Source: SFTH01 sp963643985 (GTDB taxonomy: Bacteria; Bacillota; Clostridia; Christensenellales; Aristaeellaceae). From it: 20,961 bases of DNA. Shown one piece after another: positions 7,710 to 15,796 of this stretch. Position numbers and translations under genes: made by a program. Under the pieces are notes generated by a model that worked only from the letters and a program-made list of their open reading frames with translations, did no database searches and was not told the origin of the DNA. The stretch lies in the NCBI GenBank assembly GCA_963643985.1, contig CAVINP010000030.1, forward strand, positions 1 to 20,961. Direction: 5' to 3'. Positions within the stretch are counted from its first letter, which is position 1, and every line of letters starts with the position of its first letter.

Positions 7710-7737
7710 AGTGATCAGCGGATAGTGACCAGTCACT
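7710..7737. repeat. Short AGTG/CACT-rich intergenic repeat between rel and dtd
   Basis: The sequence AGTGATCAGCGGATAGTGAC, followed by CAGTCACT, ends in an inverted pair AGTGAC (7724-7729) and GTCACT (7732-7737). It closely resembles 12366-12390 (AGTGAGTAGTGGATAGTGG and on), which lies in the secF-recJ gap. The T-run at 7702-7708 is on the plus strand, so this is not a terminator for rel. Confidence 0.45.
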
Positions 7738-7743
7738 AAAATT

Positions 7744-9936
7744 TCACCCGCTCACGCGGCTGGCTTCGATCACGTCGGTCATGCGGCGCATGTCCTGAAT
7801 GATCTTGTTGAGCTGCTGCGTATCCTTGATGACGATGGAGACGTTGAACACATACTTGCCGTCCTTGCCCGCATGCACCGTCATGGCGCTGACCGGCACG
7901 CTGCGCGAGGCGAGCATCACCGATATGTCTGCCAGAAGACCCGTGCGGTTGTAGGCAATGAGCCTGATCTCCGCCTCGTAGGAGGTGTCCGCGCCCTGCG
8001 ACTGCCACTGCACGTCGATCAGGCGATCCTTTTCCACGCCCGCATCCTTGAGGCTGATGCAGTCGGCGCGATGCACCGATACGCCGCGTCCGCGGGTGAT
8101 GTAGCCGATGATCCTGTCGCCCGGCAGCGGATTGCAGCAGCGTGCAAAGCGCACGAGCATGCCGCTCTCGCCCTTGACAATCACGCCGTTGGAGGCACTC
8201 TGCTGCTGCTTCCTGGGCTTTTCTTCCTCGTGGTTTTCGGGCAGAGCATCCTCGGGCTTGACGTTTTTCTTGTACTCGTCCACCAGACGGTTGATCACCT
8301 GCGCACAGCTCAGGCCGCCGAAGCCGACCATGGCGCCGATGTCATCCATGCTCTGGGCAGAATAGCGCTTCATGATCACGTCCGCCGCGTCGCCCTTGAG
8401 CAGTTGGGAGAGCTGATAGCCCAGGCGCTTGGCTTCCTTCTCGAGCATATCGCGGCCGAGTGCCACGTTCTCCTCGCGCTGTTCCTTTTTCAGCCATGCA
8501 CGGATCTTCGTCTTGGCCTCACTGGTCTTGACAATGTTGAGCCAGTCGCGGCTGGGACCTCTGGACGAGGCCGAGGTCATCACCTCGACAAAGTCGCCCG
8601 TCTCCAGTTGGGAGGCCAGCGGCACGATGCGGCCGTTCACCTTTGCGCCGATGCAGCGGTTGCCGACTGCGGAGTGGATGCGGTAGGCAAAATCCAGGGG
8701 CGTTGCGCCGCGGGGCAGCGATATCACGTCACCGCGGGGCGTGAACACGAAGACCTCGTCGGCAAAGAGGTCCACCTTGACCAGCTCGCCGAACTCGCCC
8801 GGATCGCGGGCATCGCTCTGCCAGTCGAGTATGCGCCGCAACCAGCTGAGCTTCTGATCCAGCTCGTTTTCGTTGGCGCGGCCCTCCTTGTACCTCCAGT
8901 GCGCAGCAATGCCGTATTCCGCCGTGCGGTGCATCTCAAAGGTCCTGATCTGCACCTCGAAGGGGCGGCCCTGATTGACCACCGTGGTATGCAGCGACTG
9001 GTACATATTCTGCTTGGGCATGGAGATATAGTCCTTGAAGCGCCCCGGCACCTGCGGCCAGAGCGTGTGCACCACGCCCAGCACGAAGTAGCAGTCCTGC
9101 TGGGTATTCACCAGAACGCGTATGGCGATCAGATCGTTGATCTGGTCGAAGGTCTTGTTCTGGGATTTCATCTTCTTGTAGATCGAGTAGAAGTGCTTGG
9201 GGCGACCCTCGATCTCATACTTGATGCCCGCCGCACGCAGTTTCACGCCCAGCCGGGTGGATACGTCCGCGATCAGCTTCTCGCGCTCCTCGCGCTTCAT
9301 GCCCACCAGCCGCACCAGTTCGTAGTACGCATCGGGATCGATATAGCGCAGCGCCAGATCTTCCAGCTCCCACTTGATGGTGTATACGCCCATGCGGTGG
9401 GCCAGCGGCGCATAGATATCCAGCGTCTCCCGCGCAATGGGCAGCTGGCGCTCGGGCTTCTGATATTTCAGCGTGCGCATATTGTGCAGGCGGTCGGCCA
9501 GCTTGATCAGCACCACGCGGATATCCTTGGCCATGGCCAGGAACATCTTTCGCAGCGTCTCCGCCTGTGCCTCCTCGCGGGAGGCAAAGTTGAGCTGATT
9601 GAGCTTTGTCACGCCGTCGACCAGCAGTGCGACCTCCTGGCCGAACTCCTGCTCGATCACCTCGAGCGTAACGCCCTCGACATCCTCCACGCAGTCGTGC
9701 AGCAGACCTGCGGCGATGGTCGTCGCATCCAGCATCAGGTCGGTCAGTATCACCGCCACGGCGCAGGGATGGTTGAAGTAGGGCTCGCCTGACTTGCGCT
9801 TCTGACCCGCGTGCGCCTTTTCGGCAAAGGCATAGGCGCGGCGCACCAGATCCATGTCGTCCTCGGGGTGGAACTTGCGCATGCGGCGAATCAGCTCATC
9901 CGCCGTCATACAGCCAACGTATGCGTTATCCGTCAT
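7744..9936 (-). CDS. relA: Bifunctional (p)ppGpp synthetase/hydrolase, Rel type
   Basis: A 730-residue long RSH protein that makes and destroys the stringent-response alarmones ppGpp and pppGpp. The domains are in order. The HD hydrolase domain has His56, LLHDCVED with His80-Asp81, and Asp148 in KLADRLHNM. The synthetase domain has RPKHFYSIYKKM near 245-256, DLIAIR with Asp268, and FEVQIRT with Glu327. A TGS domain follows at about 392-453, a zinc-finger/RIS domain with Cys600-Cys601, His622 and Cys626, and an ACT domain from about 655 to the end. Both catalytic sites look intact, so it should be truly bifunctional. The start ATG at 9936 follows GGGAGGGGGG; Met10 has no ribosome-binding site. 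The gene starts three bases after the recJ stop. Confidence 0.97.
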   Translation of the reverse strand: MTDNAYVGCMTADELIRRMRKFHPEDDMDLVRRAYAFAEKAHAGQKRKSGEPYFNHPCAVAVILTDLMLDATTIAAGLLHDCVEDVEGVTLEVIEQEFGQEVALLVDGVTKLNQLNFASREEAQAETLRKMFLAMAKDIRVVLIKLADRLHNMRTLKYQKPERQLPIARETLDIYAPLAHRMGVYTIKWELEDLALRYIDPDAYYELVRLVGMKREEREKLIADVSTRLGVKLRAAGIKYEIEGRPKHFYSIYKKMKSQNKTFDQINDLIAIRVLVNTQQDCYFVLGVVHTLWPQVPGRFKDYISMPKQNMYQSLHTTVVNQGRPFEVQIRTFEMHRTAEYGIAAHWRYKEGRANENELDQKLSWLRRILDWQSDARDPGEFGELVKVDLFADEVFVFTPRGDVISLPRGATPLDFAYRIHSAVGNRCIGAKVNGRIVPLASQLETGDFVEVMTSASSRGPSRDWLNIVKTSEAKTKIRAWLKKEQREENVALGRDMLEKEAKRLGYQLSQLLKGDAADVIMKRYSAQSMDDIGAMVGFGGLSCAQVINRLVDEYKKNVKPEDALPENHEEEKPRKQQQSASNGVIVKGESGMLVRFARCCNPLPGDRIIGYITRGRGVSVHRADCISLKDAGVEKDRLIDVQWQSQGADTSYEAEIRLIAYNRTGLLADISVMLASRSVPVSAMTVHAGKDGKYVFNVSIVIKDTQQLNKIIQDMRRMTDVIEASRVSG

Positions 9937-9939
9937 AGA

Positions 9940-12294
9940 TCAAATCCCCCCTCCCTTCAGGCGCTGTATGCTGCGCCAGATCGCGCTCGTCTCCGGATCG
10001 GTCTTTGCCGCCGGCAGCAGTTGCAGTGAGAACGGCTTGTTTCGTGTCTCGATCAGCTTCATGTCGCAGAGCGCCAACACGGATAAATGGCAGGCCGTTT
10101 GGGACAGGGCGCACTGCAGCGACAGTTGCTCCGTCCACTCTTCAAGGCTTTGCAGCCGCAACCCCTGCCGTATAAAAGCCCTTAGCGCCTTATAGACCTC
10201 GCGCATGCCGTCCACCGTCGGAACGTCCGCCGCGGCAAGGCCGCCCGCACACGCGAGTACATATGTTTTGATATCTTTGCCCGCAGCGATCGCGGGTACG
10301 CCCGCCGTCACCAGCGTACGCACGCCCCCGGGGAGGGACGTGATGTGCTCGGGGCAGACGATCACGCTCGAGAACGCACGCCTGTCCGCGGGCATGTGGC
10401 CGATGACCAGATCCGGCCTGACCTCGCCCGTGCGCCCCATGATATCCCCGGCGATGTCCAAAGATGCGCAGACAACCCAGACGCCCTGCGCATTGTCCTC
10501 AAGCAGCGCGGAAAGATCGTCCGCGCCGATAGCTTCGGCATCCGCATCAAAACGGATATCTCCATTATAGAGGAGATCTGTTAAGAATTTGCGCTGCATC
10601 TCCCCTTCATCGGGGCGTGCCGCGCGGATTCTGCACCCGGCATCCGTCTGCCGCATATCATGCAGCATCAGCTGCACGTCCGTGCGCCCGTTCCAGCTGT
10701 TCAGTTGAGGCGTGAAGAGTATCTGCATCTCCTCGTCCATGTCGTCCGCACGATCGCCCGCGCCGAAGAACACGCCCGTGCAGCGCTTGCCGTCCTGTGC
10801 GGCCACGATGCGCAGATGTGCTCCGCCCGCGCCGATCCTGCGCTTTTCGAGCATGCTGACATCGGCCAGAAACACCGGCTCGGGATTGTCCTTGCCCGTA
10901 GGCTCCAGCGCCGAGAGCATGCGCACGGTCGATTCGGAAAAATCCGCAATGGAGGCCGGTATGTCGTATTCGGCCTTGGGCAGCCAGACCTGTGCGGGAA
11001 TGTAGTCCGTCAGATAGCGGTCCAGCCGCTCACGCAGCGCGTCAAAATTGCCCGCCTCGAGTGTCAGACCCGCCGCCTGCGCATGGCCGCCGTATTTCAT
11101 GAGCAGATCGTCCGCGCGGCAGAGTGCCTGAAAGATGTCCACGCCCTCGATGCTGCGGCAGGAACCGGTCAGCAGGCCCTCGTGCTCGGCAAACACGATC
11201 ACGGGATAGTGATATTTTTCCTTCAGATGCGAGGCCGCCAGCCCGATCACGCCGGGATTCCAGCCCTCGCCGCGCACCATGATGATGCGATGCGCTGTAA
11301 AATCGAAGTCCTCCAGCTGCGTCTCGGCCGCCTCGCGGATCTTCTTTTCGATCTCGCGGCGGCTCGTGTTTTGTGTCTCGAGCAGATCCGCATCTGCGGT
11401 GACCTGAAAGTCATCCTCGGATATGAGCAGCTCGTAGGGCACGCTTGCCGAGCCGATGCGCCCGCCCGCATTGATCCTGGGCCCCAGCCGGAAGGCGATG
11501 TCCCGTGAGGTGAGCGTGCCGACTTTCAGCCCCGCATTTTCGATCAGCGCCTTCACGCCCTTGCGCGGGGATGCGTTGATGCGCTCAAGCCCCAGATACA
11601 CGATGGCGCGATTTTCATCCTTCAGCGGCACCACGTCCGCCACGGTGGCGATCGCCGCCAGATCGATCAGTGCCATGGCCGCGTCCCTGCCGCCCAGCGC
11701 CCAGACGAGCTTGAACGCCACGCCCGTGCCGCAGATGTAGCCGAAAGGATAGCCGCCAAGCAGCGGATTGACCACGGGGCATTCGGGGATCGTCTCGCCG
11801 GGGCGGTGGTGATCCGTCACGACGCAGGTCATGCCCAGGGACTTGGCCAGCTCGATCAGATCGTGGCAGGATATGCCGCAGTCCACGGTGAGCAGCAGCT
11901 TGCAGTCCTTTGCGATCTCGCGCACGGCGTTTTCGTTGAGGCCGTAGCCCTCCTCGTGGCGCGAGGGCAGATAGATGCGCACGTCGGCACCGATCGAATG
12001 CAGATAAAGATACATCACGGCGCTTGCGCACACGCCGTCCACATCGTAGTCGCCGTAGACGCAGATCTTCTCGCCCGCCTCGACGCTGCGGCGGATGATG
12101 CCCACGGCTTCGGCCATGTCGCTTAGCAGGAAGGGGTCGCGCAGCTGCGCCTCACAGGGATGCAGAAACGCCTCGGCCTCGGCTGCGGTGGTGATGCCGC
12201 GCTGCATCAGCAGGTGATGCAGTACCTCGGGCATGCCGTCCGGCCGCCTGAAGAAGCCCCGCTGCTCCCCTGAGCGCTGCGTAAATTCGAGCAT
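9940..12294 (-). CDS. recJ: Single-stranded-DNA-specific exonuclease RecJ
   Basis: A 784-residue 5' to 3' single-strand exonuclease used in recombination and repair, about the length of Bacillus RecJ. DHH-domain metal-binding motifs are present: DYDVDG at 82-87, TVDCG at 136-140 and DHH at 161-163, followed by GPRINAGGRIGSA at 271-283. The DHHA1 domain shows GEGWNPGVIGLAASHL at 342-357 and YGGHAQAAGLTL at 401-412. An OB-type region and a divergent C-terminal extension (about 560-784) follow, as in Firmicutes RecJ. The ATG at 12294 has AAGGAGG seven bases upstream. No clear promoter is visible in the 214-base gap upstream, although a terminator there closes the secDF transcript. Confidence 0.96.
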   Translation of the reverse strand: MLEFTQRSGEQRGFFRRPDGMPEVLHHLLMQRGITTAAEAEAFLHPCEAQLRDPFLLSDMAEAVGIIRRSVEAGEKICVYGDYDVDGVCASAVMYLYLHSIGADVRIYLPSRHEEGYGLNENAVREIAKDCKLLLTVDCGISCHDLIELAKSLGMTCVVTDHHRPGETIPECPVVNPLLGGYPFGYICGTGVAFKLVWALGGRDAAMALIDLAAIATVADVVPLKDENRAIVYLGLERINASPRKGVKALIENAGLKVGTLTSRDIAFRLGPRINAGGRIGSASVPYELLISEDDFQVTADADLLETQNTSRREIEKKIREAAETQLEDFDFTAHRIIMVRGEGWNPGVIGLAASHLKEKYHYPVIVFAEHEGLLTGSCRSIEGVDIFQALCRADDLLMKYGGHAQAAGLTLEAGNFDALRERLDRYLTDYIPAQVWLPKAEYDIPASIADFSESTVRMLSALEPTGKDNPEPVFLADVSMLEKRRIGAGGAHLRIVAAQDGKRCTGVFFGAGDRADDMDEEMQILFTPQLNSWNGRTDVQLMLHDMRQTDAGCRIRAARPDEGEMQRKFLTDLLYNGDIRFDADAEAIGADDLSALLEDNAQGVWVVCASLDIAGDIMGRTGEVRPDLVIGHMPADRRAFSSVIVCPEHITSLPGGVRTLVTAGVPAIAAGKDIKTYVLACAGGLAAADVPTVDGMREVYKALRAFIRQGLRLQSLEEWTEQLSLQCALSQTACHLSVLALCDMKLIETRNKPFSLQLLPAAKTDPETSAIWRSIQRLKGGGI

Positions 12295-12365
12295 GCTGCC
12301 GCCTCCTTCTTGTTGGGTTCATCACGGATTCCTGCCGCCGCTGTGCCGGTTCCCGCTACAGCCTT

Positions 12366-12443
12366 AGTGAGTAGTGGATAGTGGTCAGTGAAACAGTGCA
12401 GTGTCCCAAACCATTCAACTGTCCACTGTTCTGATACTGTGGA
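12366..12443. repeat. AGTG/CACT-rich degenerate repeat tract between secF and recJ
   Basis: The tract holds many copies of the cores AGTGG, CAGTG and their complements: AGTGGATAGTGGTCAGTG at 12373-12390, ACAGTGCAGTG at 12393-12403, then the inverted set ACTGTCCACTGTTCTGATAC at 12419-12438. The two halves can pair imperfectly. The first part resembles 7710-7732 between dtd and rel. No gene and no convincing promoter was found in the rest of the 12295-12508 gap. Confidence 0.45.
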
Positions 12444-12453
12444 TAAACAAGCA

Positions 12454-12489
12454 AATCAGGAATCGGCTGCTTCGGGTCGATTCCTGATT
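12454..12489 (-). terminator. Rho-independent terminator of secDF
   Basis: A perfect 12-base-pair inverted repeat, AATCAGGAATCG (12454-12465) and CGATTCCTGATT (12478-12489), has a 12-base loop. On the minus strand it is followed by the T-rich tail TTTGCTTGTTTATCC. It lies about 20 bases after the secF stop, before recJ. Confidence 0.85.
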
Positions 12490-12508
12490 GTATATAGGTG
12501 TCCTAAGG

Positions 12509-14077
12509 TCAGGCAGGCTTCTTTTCAGCCTGTTTCTGCGCCTGCTTTGCGGCGCGGCGGGAAACCCACATGGCCCAGATCTGGCCGCTGAGCAGCATGG
12601 AAGAGTAGCTGCCGGCCAGCATGCCCACGATCAGCGGGAAGGCGAACTCGCGGATGGCTTCGACGCCGAAGATGTAGAGCGCCACCAGCGTGATCAGCGT
12701 GGTCAGCGAAGTGTTGATCGTGCGGCTGAGCGTGCTGGAAACGGACGTCTCTACGATGTCCATCTGCGGTATCTGCGTTGCGCCGGGCTTCTTCAGATTC
12801 TCGCGGATGCGGTCGAATATGATGATGGTGTTGTTGATCGAGTAGCCGACGATGGTCAGTATCGCGGCGATGAACGAGCTGTTCACCTGATAGACACCGC
12901 GGAAGAAGACCATGAAGGCACACATGATCAGCACGTCATGCACCAGCGCCAGCAGCGCGGCCACGCCGGAGAAGAAGTCAAAGCGAATGGCGATGTAGAT
13001 CAGCATGCAGGCGAAGGCAATCAGCAGTGCCTTGACCGCATTGCTCAACAGGTCATGGCCCGCAACCGCGCTCACGTGGTCGATGGACACGAAGCGGAAG
13101 TTCGGGTACTTGGCCGTCATTTGGGTCTCCAGCAGTTCGCGCACGCGGGAGGCCTGGTCGTCGATCTTCACCAGCACGCGCAGATCGTCGCCCGTTTCCT
13201 CGGCCTCTTCGGTCTCCTCGGCGGCGCCGGCGGTCTCTTCGGTGGTCTCGGTTACTTCTTCGGTGGTCTCGGTTGCTTCCTCGGTGGTGTCGGCAGTCTC
13301 CTCGGCAGCTTCGGCCTCGGCATCATAGCGGACGGCCGTCACGGCATCGAGGGAATAGTTCTCGGCCAGTGCCGCCTGCACCGCATCGATCACGGCCTGC
13401 TTGTCAAAGTCTGCGCCCACGGTGAAATCCACCATATAGCCGCCGGAATAGTCGGAATCTATGCTGTAGTTGACGATCACGGACTTGGTCAGTTCGCGGT
13501 ACTCGGCCTCGCTCGCCCCGGGCAGCACGCCTGCCACGGCCTGCACGATCGCATCCTCCAGGCCTTCGCTCTCATCCACCAGATTCAGGCGGATCTCAAG
13601 GTCGGTCATGCCGTCCTGTCCGATGCCGGACTTGTCCATGTCAAGCAGCAGTTCGGTGGTCTCTTCGGTTGCTTCCTCGGCCGTTTCCTCGGTGGTCTCC
13701 TCGATCGTTTCCTCGGTGGCTTCCTCGGTGGTTTCCTCGACAGCTTCCTCTGTCACTTCTTCGGTGGTCTCCTCGGTTGCCTCCTCGGCGGTCTCCTCGG
13801 CAGCTTCCTGTGCCAGTTCCTCCTGCAGCGCTACGGATGCATCCGAAGGCGCGGCCTTGGTGATCTGGCTGCCCTCGTAGCCCGCGCTGGCCAGTATGGT
13901 CTCGACATCCTTGACGTCATAATCCTCGCCGACGGAGTAGCTCAAAAGCGAGCCGCCGGTGAAGTCAATGCCCAGATTCAGACCCACGCCGCAGATCTGC
14001 ATGATCAGTGCGGCAACGATAATCACGCCCGAAATGCTCAGAAAGAGGCGCGTATGACCGGTGAAAGTTTTCTTCAT
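12509..14077 (-). CDS. secF: Protein translocase subunit SecF with Thr/Glu-rich insertions
   Basis: A 522-residue membrane subunit of the SecDF complex, which uses the proton gradient to help pull exported proteins through SecYEG. The family parts are clear: TM1 at about 11-30, the D1 motif NLGIDFTGGS at 34-43, five further membrane segments after about 345, and the D4 motif GYSINNTIIIFDRIRENLKK at 411-430. It is much longer than usual SecF (about 300 residues), because the extracytoplasmic loop between TM1 and TM2 carries two acidic repeat tracts, at about residues 86-142 and 253-298, built from units such as TEETTEEATEE. Between them lies a folded-looking stretch (about 146-250) that repeats a DxF/YxV(G)-type pattern. 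The start ATG at 14077 has GAGGGAGGG upstream, 17 bases after secD. The frame is intact through both tracts. Confidence 0.95.
   Translation of the reverse strand: MKKTFTGHTRLFLSISGVIIVAALIMQICGVGLNLGIDFTGGSLLSYSVGEDYDVKDVETILASAGYEGSQITKAAPSDASVALQEELAQEAAEETAEEATEETTEEVTEEAVEETTEEATEETIEETTEETAEEATEETTELLLDMDKSGIGQDGMTDLEIRLNLVDESEGLEDAIVQAVAGVLPGASEAEYRELTKSVIVNYSIDSDYSGGYMVDFTVGADFDKQAVIDAVQAALAENYSLDAVTAVRYDAEAEAAEETADTTEEATETTEEVTETTEETAGAAEETEEAEETGDDLRVLVKIDDQASRVRELLETQMTAKYPNFRFVSIDHVSAVAGHDLLSNAVKALLIAFACMLIYIAIRFDFFSGVAALLALVHDVLIMCAFMVFFRGVYQVNSSFIAAILTIVGYSINNTIIIFDRIRENLKKPGATQIPQMDIVETSVSSTLSRTINTSLTTLITLVALYIFGVEAIREFAFPLIVGMLAGSYSSMLLSGQIWAMWVSRRAAKQAQKQAEKKPA
13184..13321 (-). 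repeat. Second Thr/Glu low-complexity tract in secF
   Basis: This stretch encodes about residues 253-298 of SecF, made of short units such as TTEEATETTEEVTETTEE. In DNA it is a degenerate tandem repeat of GAGGAAACCACC-like 12-mers. All changes keep the reading frame. It joins the folded part of the periplasm-facing loop to the segment before TM2. Confidence 0.85.
13652..13822 (-). repeat. First Thr/Glu low-complexity tract in secF
   Basis: This stretch encodes about residues 86-142 of SecF, a run of EETTEEATEE-type units with no Lys or Arg. The DNA is an imperfect 12-base tandem repeat and stays in frame throughout. It lies directly after the first beta-rich segment that follows TM1. Confidence 0.85.
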
Positions 14078-14094
14078 TGCTTATGCCCTCCCTC

Positions 14095-15345
14095 TCAGCG
14101 CGTGTAGGCGCTCAGCTTGCGAATGTCCAGCTTGCAGATCAGATTCAGCAGCCAGCGCGTCACGACGACGGCCGTGAACAGCGAGGCCAGCACGGAGATC
14201 AGCAGCGTGGTGGCAAAGCCCTGAATCGAGCCGGTGCCGAAGATCATCAGCACGACGGCGGCGATGAGGGTGGTGATGTTGGAGTCTGCCACGGCGCGGC
14301 CGGCGTTCTTGAAGCCGAAGCGCACGGCGTTGACGGGCGTGCGGCCGTCGCGCAGCTCCTCGCGGAAGCGCTCGAATATGACGACGTTCGCGTCCACGGC
14401 CATGCCGATACCAAGCAGTATGCCGGCGATGCCCTGCAGGGTCAGCTGTACGCCGATGATGGCCATCACATAGAACACGATCAGCACGTAGATCAGCAGT
14501 GCCAGATCGGCGGCCACGCCCGGCAGGCGGTACATGATCAGCATGAAGAGCAGCACGGCGGCCAGGCCCACGATGCCGGCCACGATGGCGCCGTCCACGG
14601 CCTTGATGCCCAGCGTTGCGGAGATGGCGCGGGTTTCGACCTCTTCGATGTCCAGCGGCAGTGCGCCCGACTGGATCAGCATGGCCAGATTGTTGGCCCA
14701 CTCGACGGATGCGTCACCCGTGTCGGAACTGCTGGTGATCATGCCCGTGCCGCCGGTGATCGGCTCGTTCACGACGGGCGCGGAGATCAGCTCGTCATCC
14801 AGATAGATGGAGATCGACTGTCCCTTGAATTCGGTGGTCGCCTCGGCAAAGGCCCGGGTAGCCGTCTTGTTGAGCGTGAAGCCGACGCCGGCCTCTGTGC
14901 CGGTGTCATCCGTCCACTGTGCAGAGGCCTGGGTGATGTCCTTGCCCTCAAAGAGAACGTTGCCGTTGGGGTCGCGGAATTCCAGATGTGCGGGCGTGCC
15001 GATGATCTTCGTCACTTCCTCGGGATCGTCCACATCGGGGATTTCAATCAGTATGCGGTCCGTGCCCTGAATGGCGACGGTGGCCTCGGTGAAGCCCGCC
15101 TTCGTCAGACGGTTGCGCAGCGCTTCGACGGTATTGTCCAGCAGTACGGAATAGCCGTCCACGTCGGTGTCGGTCACGATGTATTCGGTGGATACGCCGC
15201 CGCGCAGATCCAGACCCAGGCTGATGGCCTCGGCCACGGGCTTGAGGCGATACTTGCCGATCTGCACGCCGTTCAGCGCCAGAAACGCCACCACCACGAT
15301 CAGCAGCGCGACGATTCCAAGTTTGATGATGCTCTTGACTTTCAT
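14095..15345 (-). CDS. secD: Protein translocase subunit SecD
   Basis: A 416-residue membrane protein that pairs with SecF in the proton-driven export motor. TM1 is at about 6-25. The D1 motif LGLDLRGGV is at 43-51, a large extracytoplasmic region follows to about 245, and then five membrane segments. The D4 motif GIGMAVDANVVIFERFREE at 312-330 contains the conserved Asp of the proton path. The start was set at the ATG at 15345, because AGGGAGGAA lies just upstream; an in-frame ATG at 15363 lies six codons earlier, across that ribosome-binding site. A strong promoter lies 55 bases upstream. Unlike SecF, this protein has no acidic insertion. Confidence 0.97.
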   Translation of the reverse strand: MKVKSIIKLGIVALLIVVVAFLALNGVQIGKYRLKPVAEAISLGLDLRGGVSTEYIVTDTDVDGYSVLLDNTVEALRNRLTKAGFTEATVAIQGTDRILIEIPDVDDPEEVTKIIGTPAHLEFRDPNGNVLFEGKDITQASAQWTDDTGTEAGVGFTLNKTATRAFAEATTEFKGQSISIYLDDELISAPVVNEPITGGTGMITSSSDTGDASVEWANNLAMLIQSGALPLDIEEVETRAISATLGIKAVDGAIVAGIVGLAAVLLFMLIMYRLPGVAADLALLIYVLIVFYVMAIIGVQLTLQGIAGILLGIGMAVDANVVIFERFREELRDGRTPVNAVRFGFKNAGRAVADSNITTLIAAVVLMIFGTGSIQGFATTLLISVLASLFTAVVVTRWLLNLICKLDIRKLSAYTR

Positions 15346-15363
15346 TCGGTTTCCTCCCTGCAA

Positions 15364-15378
15364 CGCGCATTCTGCGCG
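15364..15378 (-). other. Small hairpin in the secD leader
   Basis: CGCGCA (15364-15369) and TGCGCG (15373-15378) form a six-base-pair stem with a three-base loop. It lies in the short leader between the predicted transcription start (near 15394) and the secD ribosome-binding site. No riboswitch class was recognised. Confidence 0.4.
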
Positions 15379-15400
15379 ATGCTATCGTCTATAGATATGT

Positions 15401-15429
15401 ATTATACCGATTTTTATTGAAGTAGTCAA
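15401..15429 (-). promoter_or_regulatory. Near-consensus sigma-A-type promoter of secDF
   Basis: On the minus strand, -35 TTGACT (15424-15429) and -10 TATAAT (15401-15406) are spaced by exactly 17 bases. It begins four bases after the stop codon of the holin-like gene and lies upstream of the secD ATG. Confidence 0.88.
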
Positions 15430-15433
15430 GTTC

Positions 15434-15796
15434 TTAGCGGCGTTTGGCGACCAGCGCGCAGACAAAGTTTACGGCCAGTGCCGTCAAAACTGCGTAAAGC
15501 AGCTCCGGGGCACGTGTGAGGCCGCTCGTATAGTGCGCACAGAGGTAGATCAGCCCCACGTCGATCACCGTGCCGCTCAGCCCCAGTGTCAGGCAGCCCA
15601 GCGGGGCGGTCACAAGGCGCAGCAGGGGGCGCAGTATCAGCTGTGCCACGCCCAGCAGCGCACCCATGCGCAGCAGCGGCAGCCAGTCGCGCCAGTCGTG
15701 CGTGACGGGTCTGTACATAATATAGTATATCGTGGGAACCGCCAGCACGCAGCTCAGGAAAATCGCCGGGCCGTGCGGCATGCCGCCCTTCTTCAT
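15434..15796 (-). CDS. Small membrane protein of the phage-holin IV-like family
   Basis: A 120-residue integral membrane protein with about four hydrophobic segments: near 12-30, 40-62, 68-90 and 98-115. The stretch ILRPLLRLVTAPLGCLTLGL resembles the repeated pattern of the four-helix holin superfamily IV (PF04020). Members are common in chromosomes without any prophage, and their function is mostly unknown. There are no phage genes nearby, so a lysis role is not implied. The ATG overlaps the stop of the pseudouridine synthase gene by four bases (ATGA), so the two are probably translated together. The secDF promoter follows at once. Confidence 0.75.
   Translation of the reverse strand: MKKGGMPHGPAIFLSCVLAVPTIYYIMYRPVTHDWRDWLPLLRMGALLGVAQLILRPLLRLVTAPLGCLTLGLSGTVIDVGLIYLCAHYTSGLTRAPELLYAVLTALAVNFVCALVAKRR

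Noticed and set aside
7701..7737. T-run and inverted repeat as a terminator after rel.
   Set aside because: The T-run lies on the plus strand, so a minus-strand transcript would have A residues there, and the stem is only six base pairs.
7873..9792. Long plus-strand frame opposite rel.
   Set aside because: Antisense shadow rich in His, Ala and Arg; all RSH domains lie on the minus strand.
13184..13822. Repeat tracts in secF as a CRISPR-like array or a frameshifted gene.
   Set aside because: The units are short, imperfect and contiguous without spacers, and the frame is open from TM1 to the C-terminus.
12488..14107. Long plus-strand open frame opposite secF, with Gly/Leu/Phe-rich repeats.
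   Set aside because: It is the antisense shadow of the Thr/Glu repeats in secF. SecF motifs and membrane segments on the minus strand are clear, and the plus frame has no ribosome-binding site or family pattern.
15434..15796. Holin-like protein as evidence of a prophage.
   Set aside because: No endolysin, structural or integrase gene is near; this membrane family is common in ordinary chromosomes.
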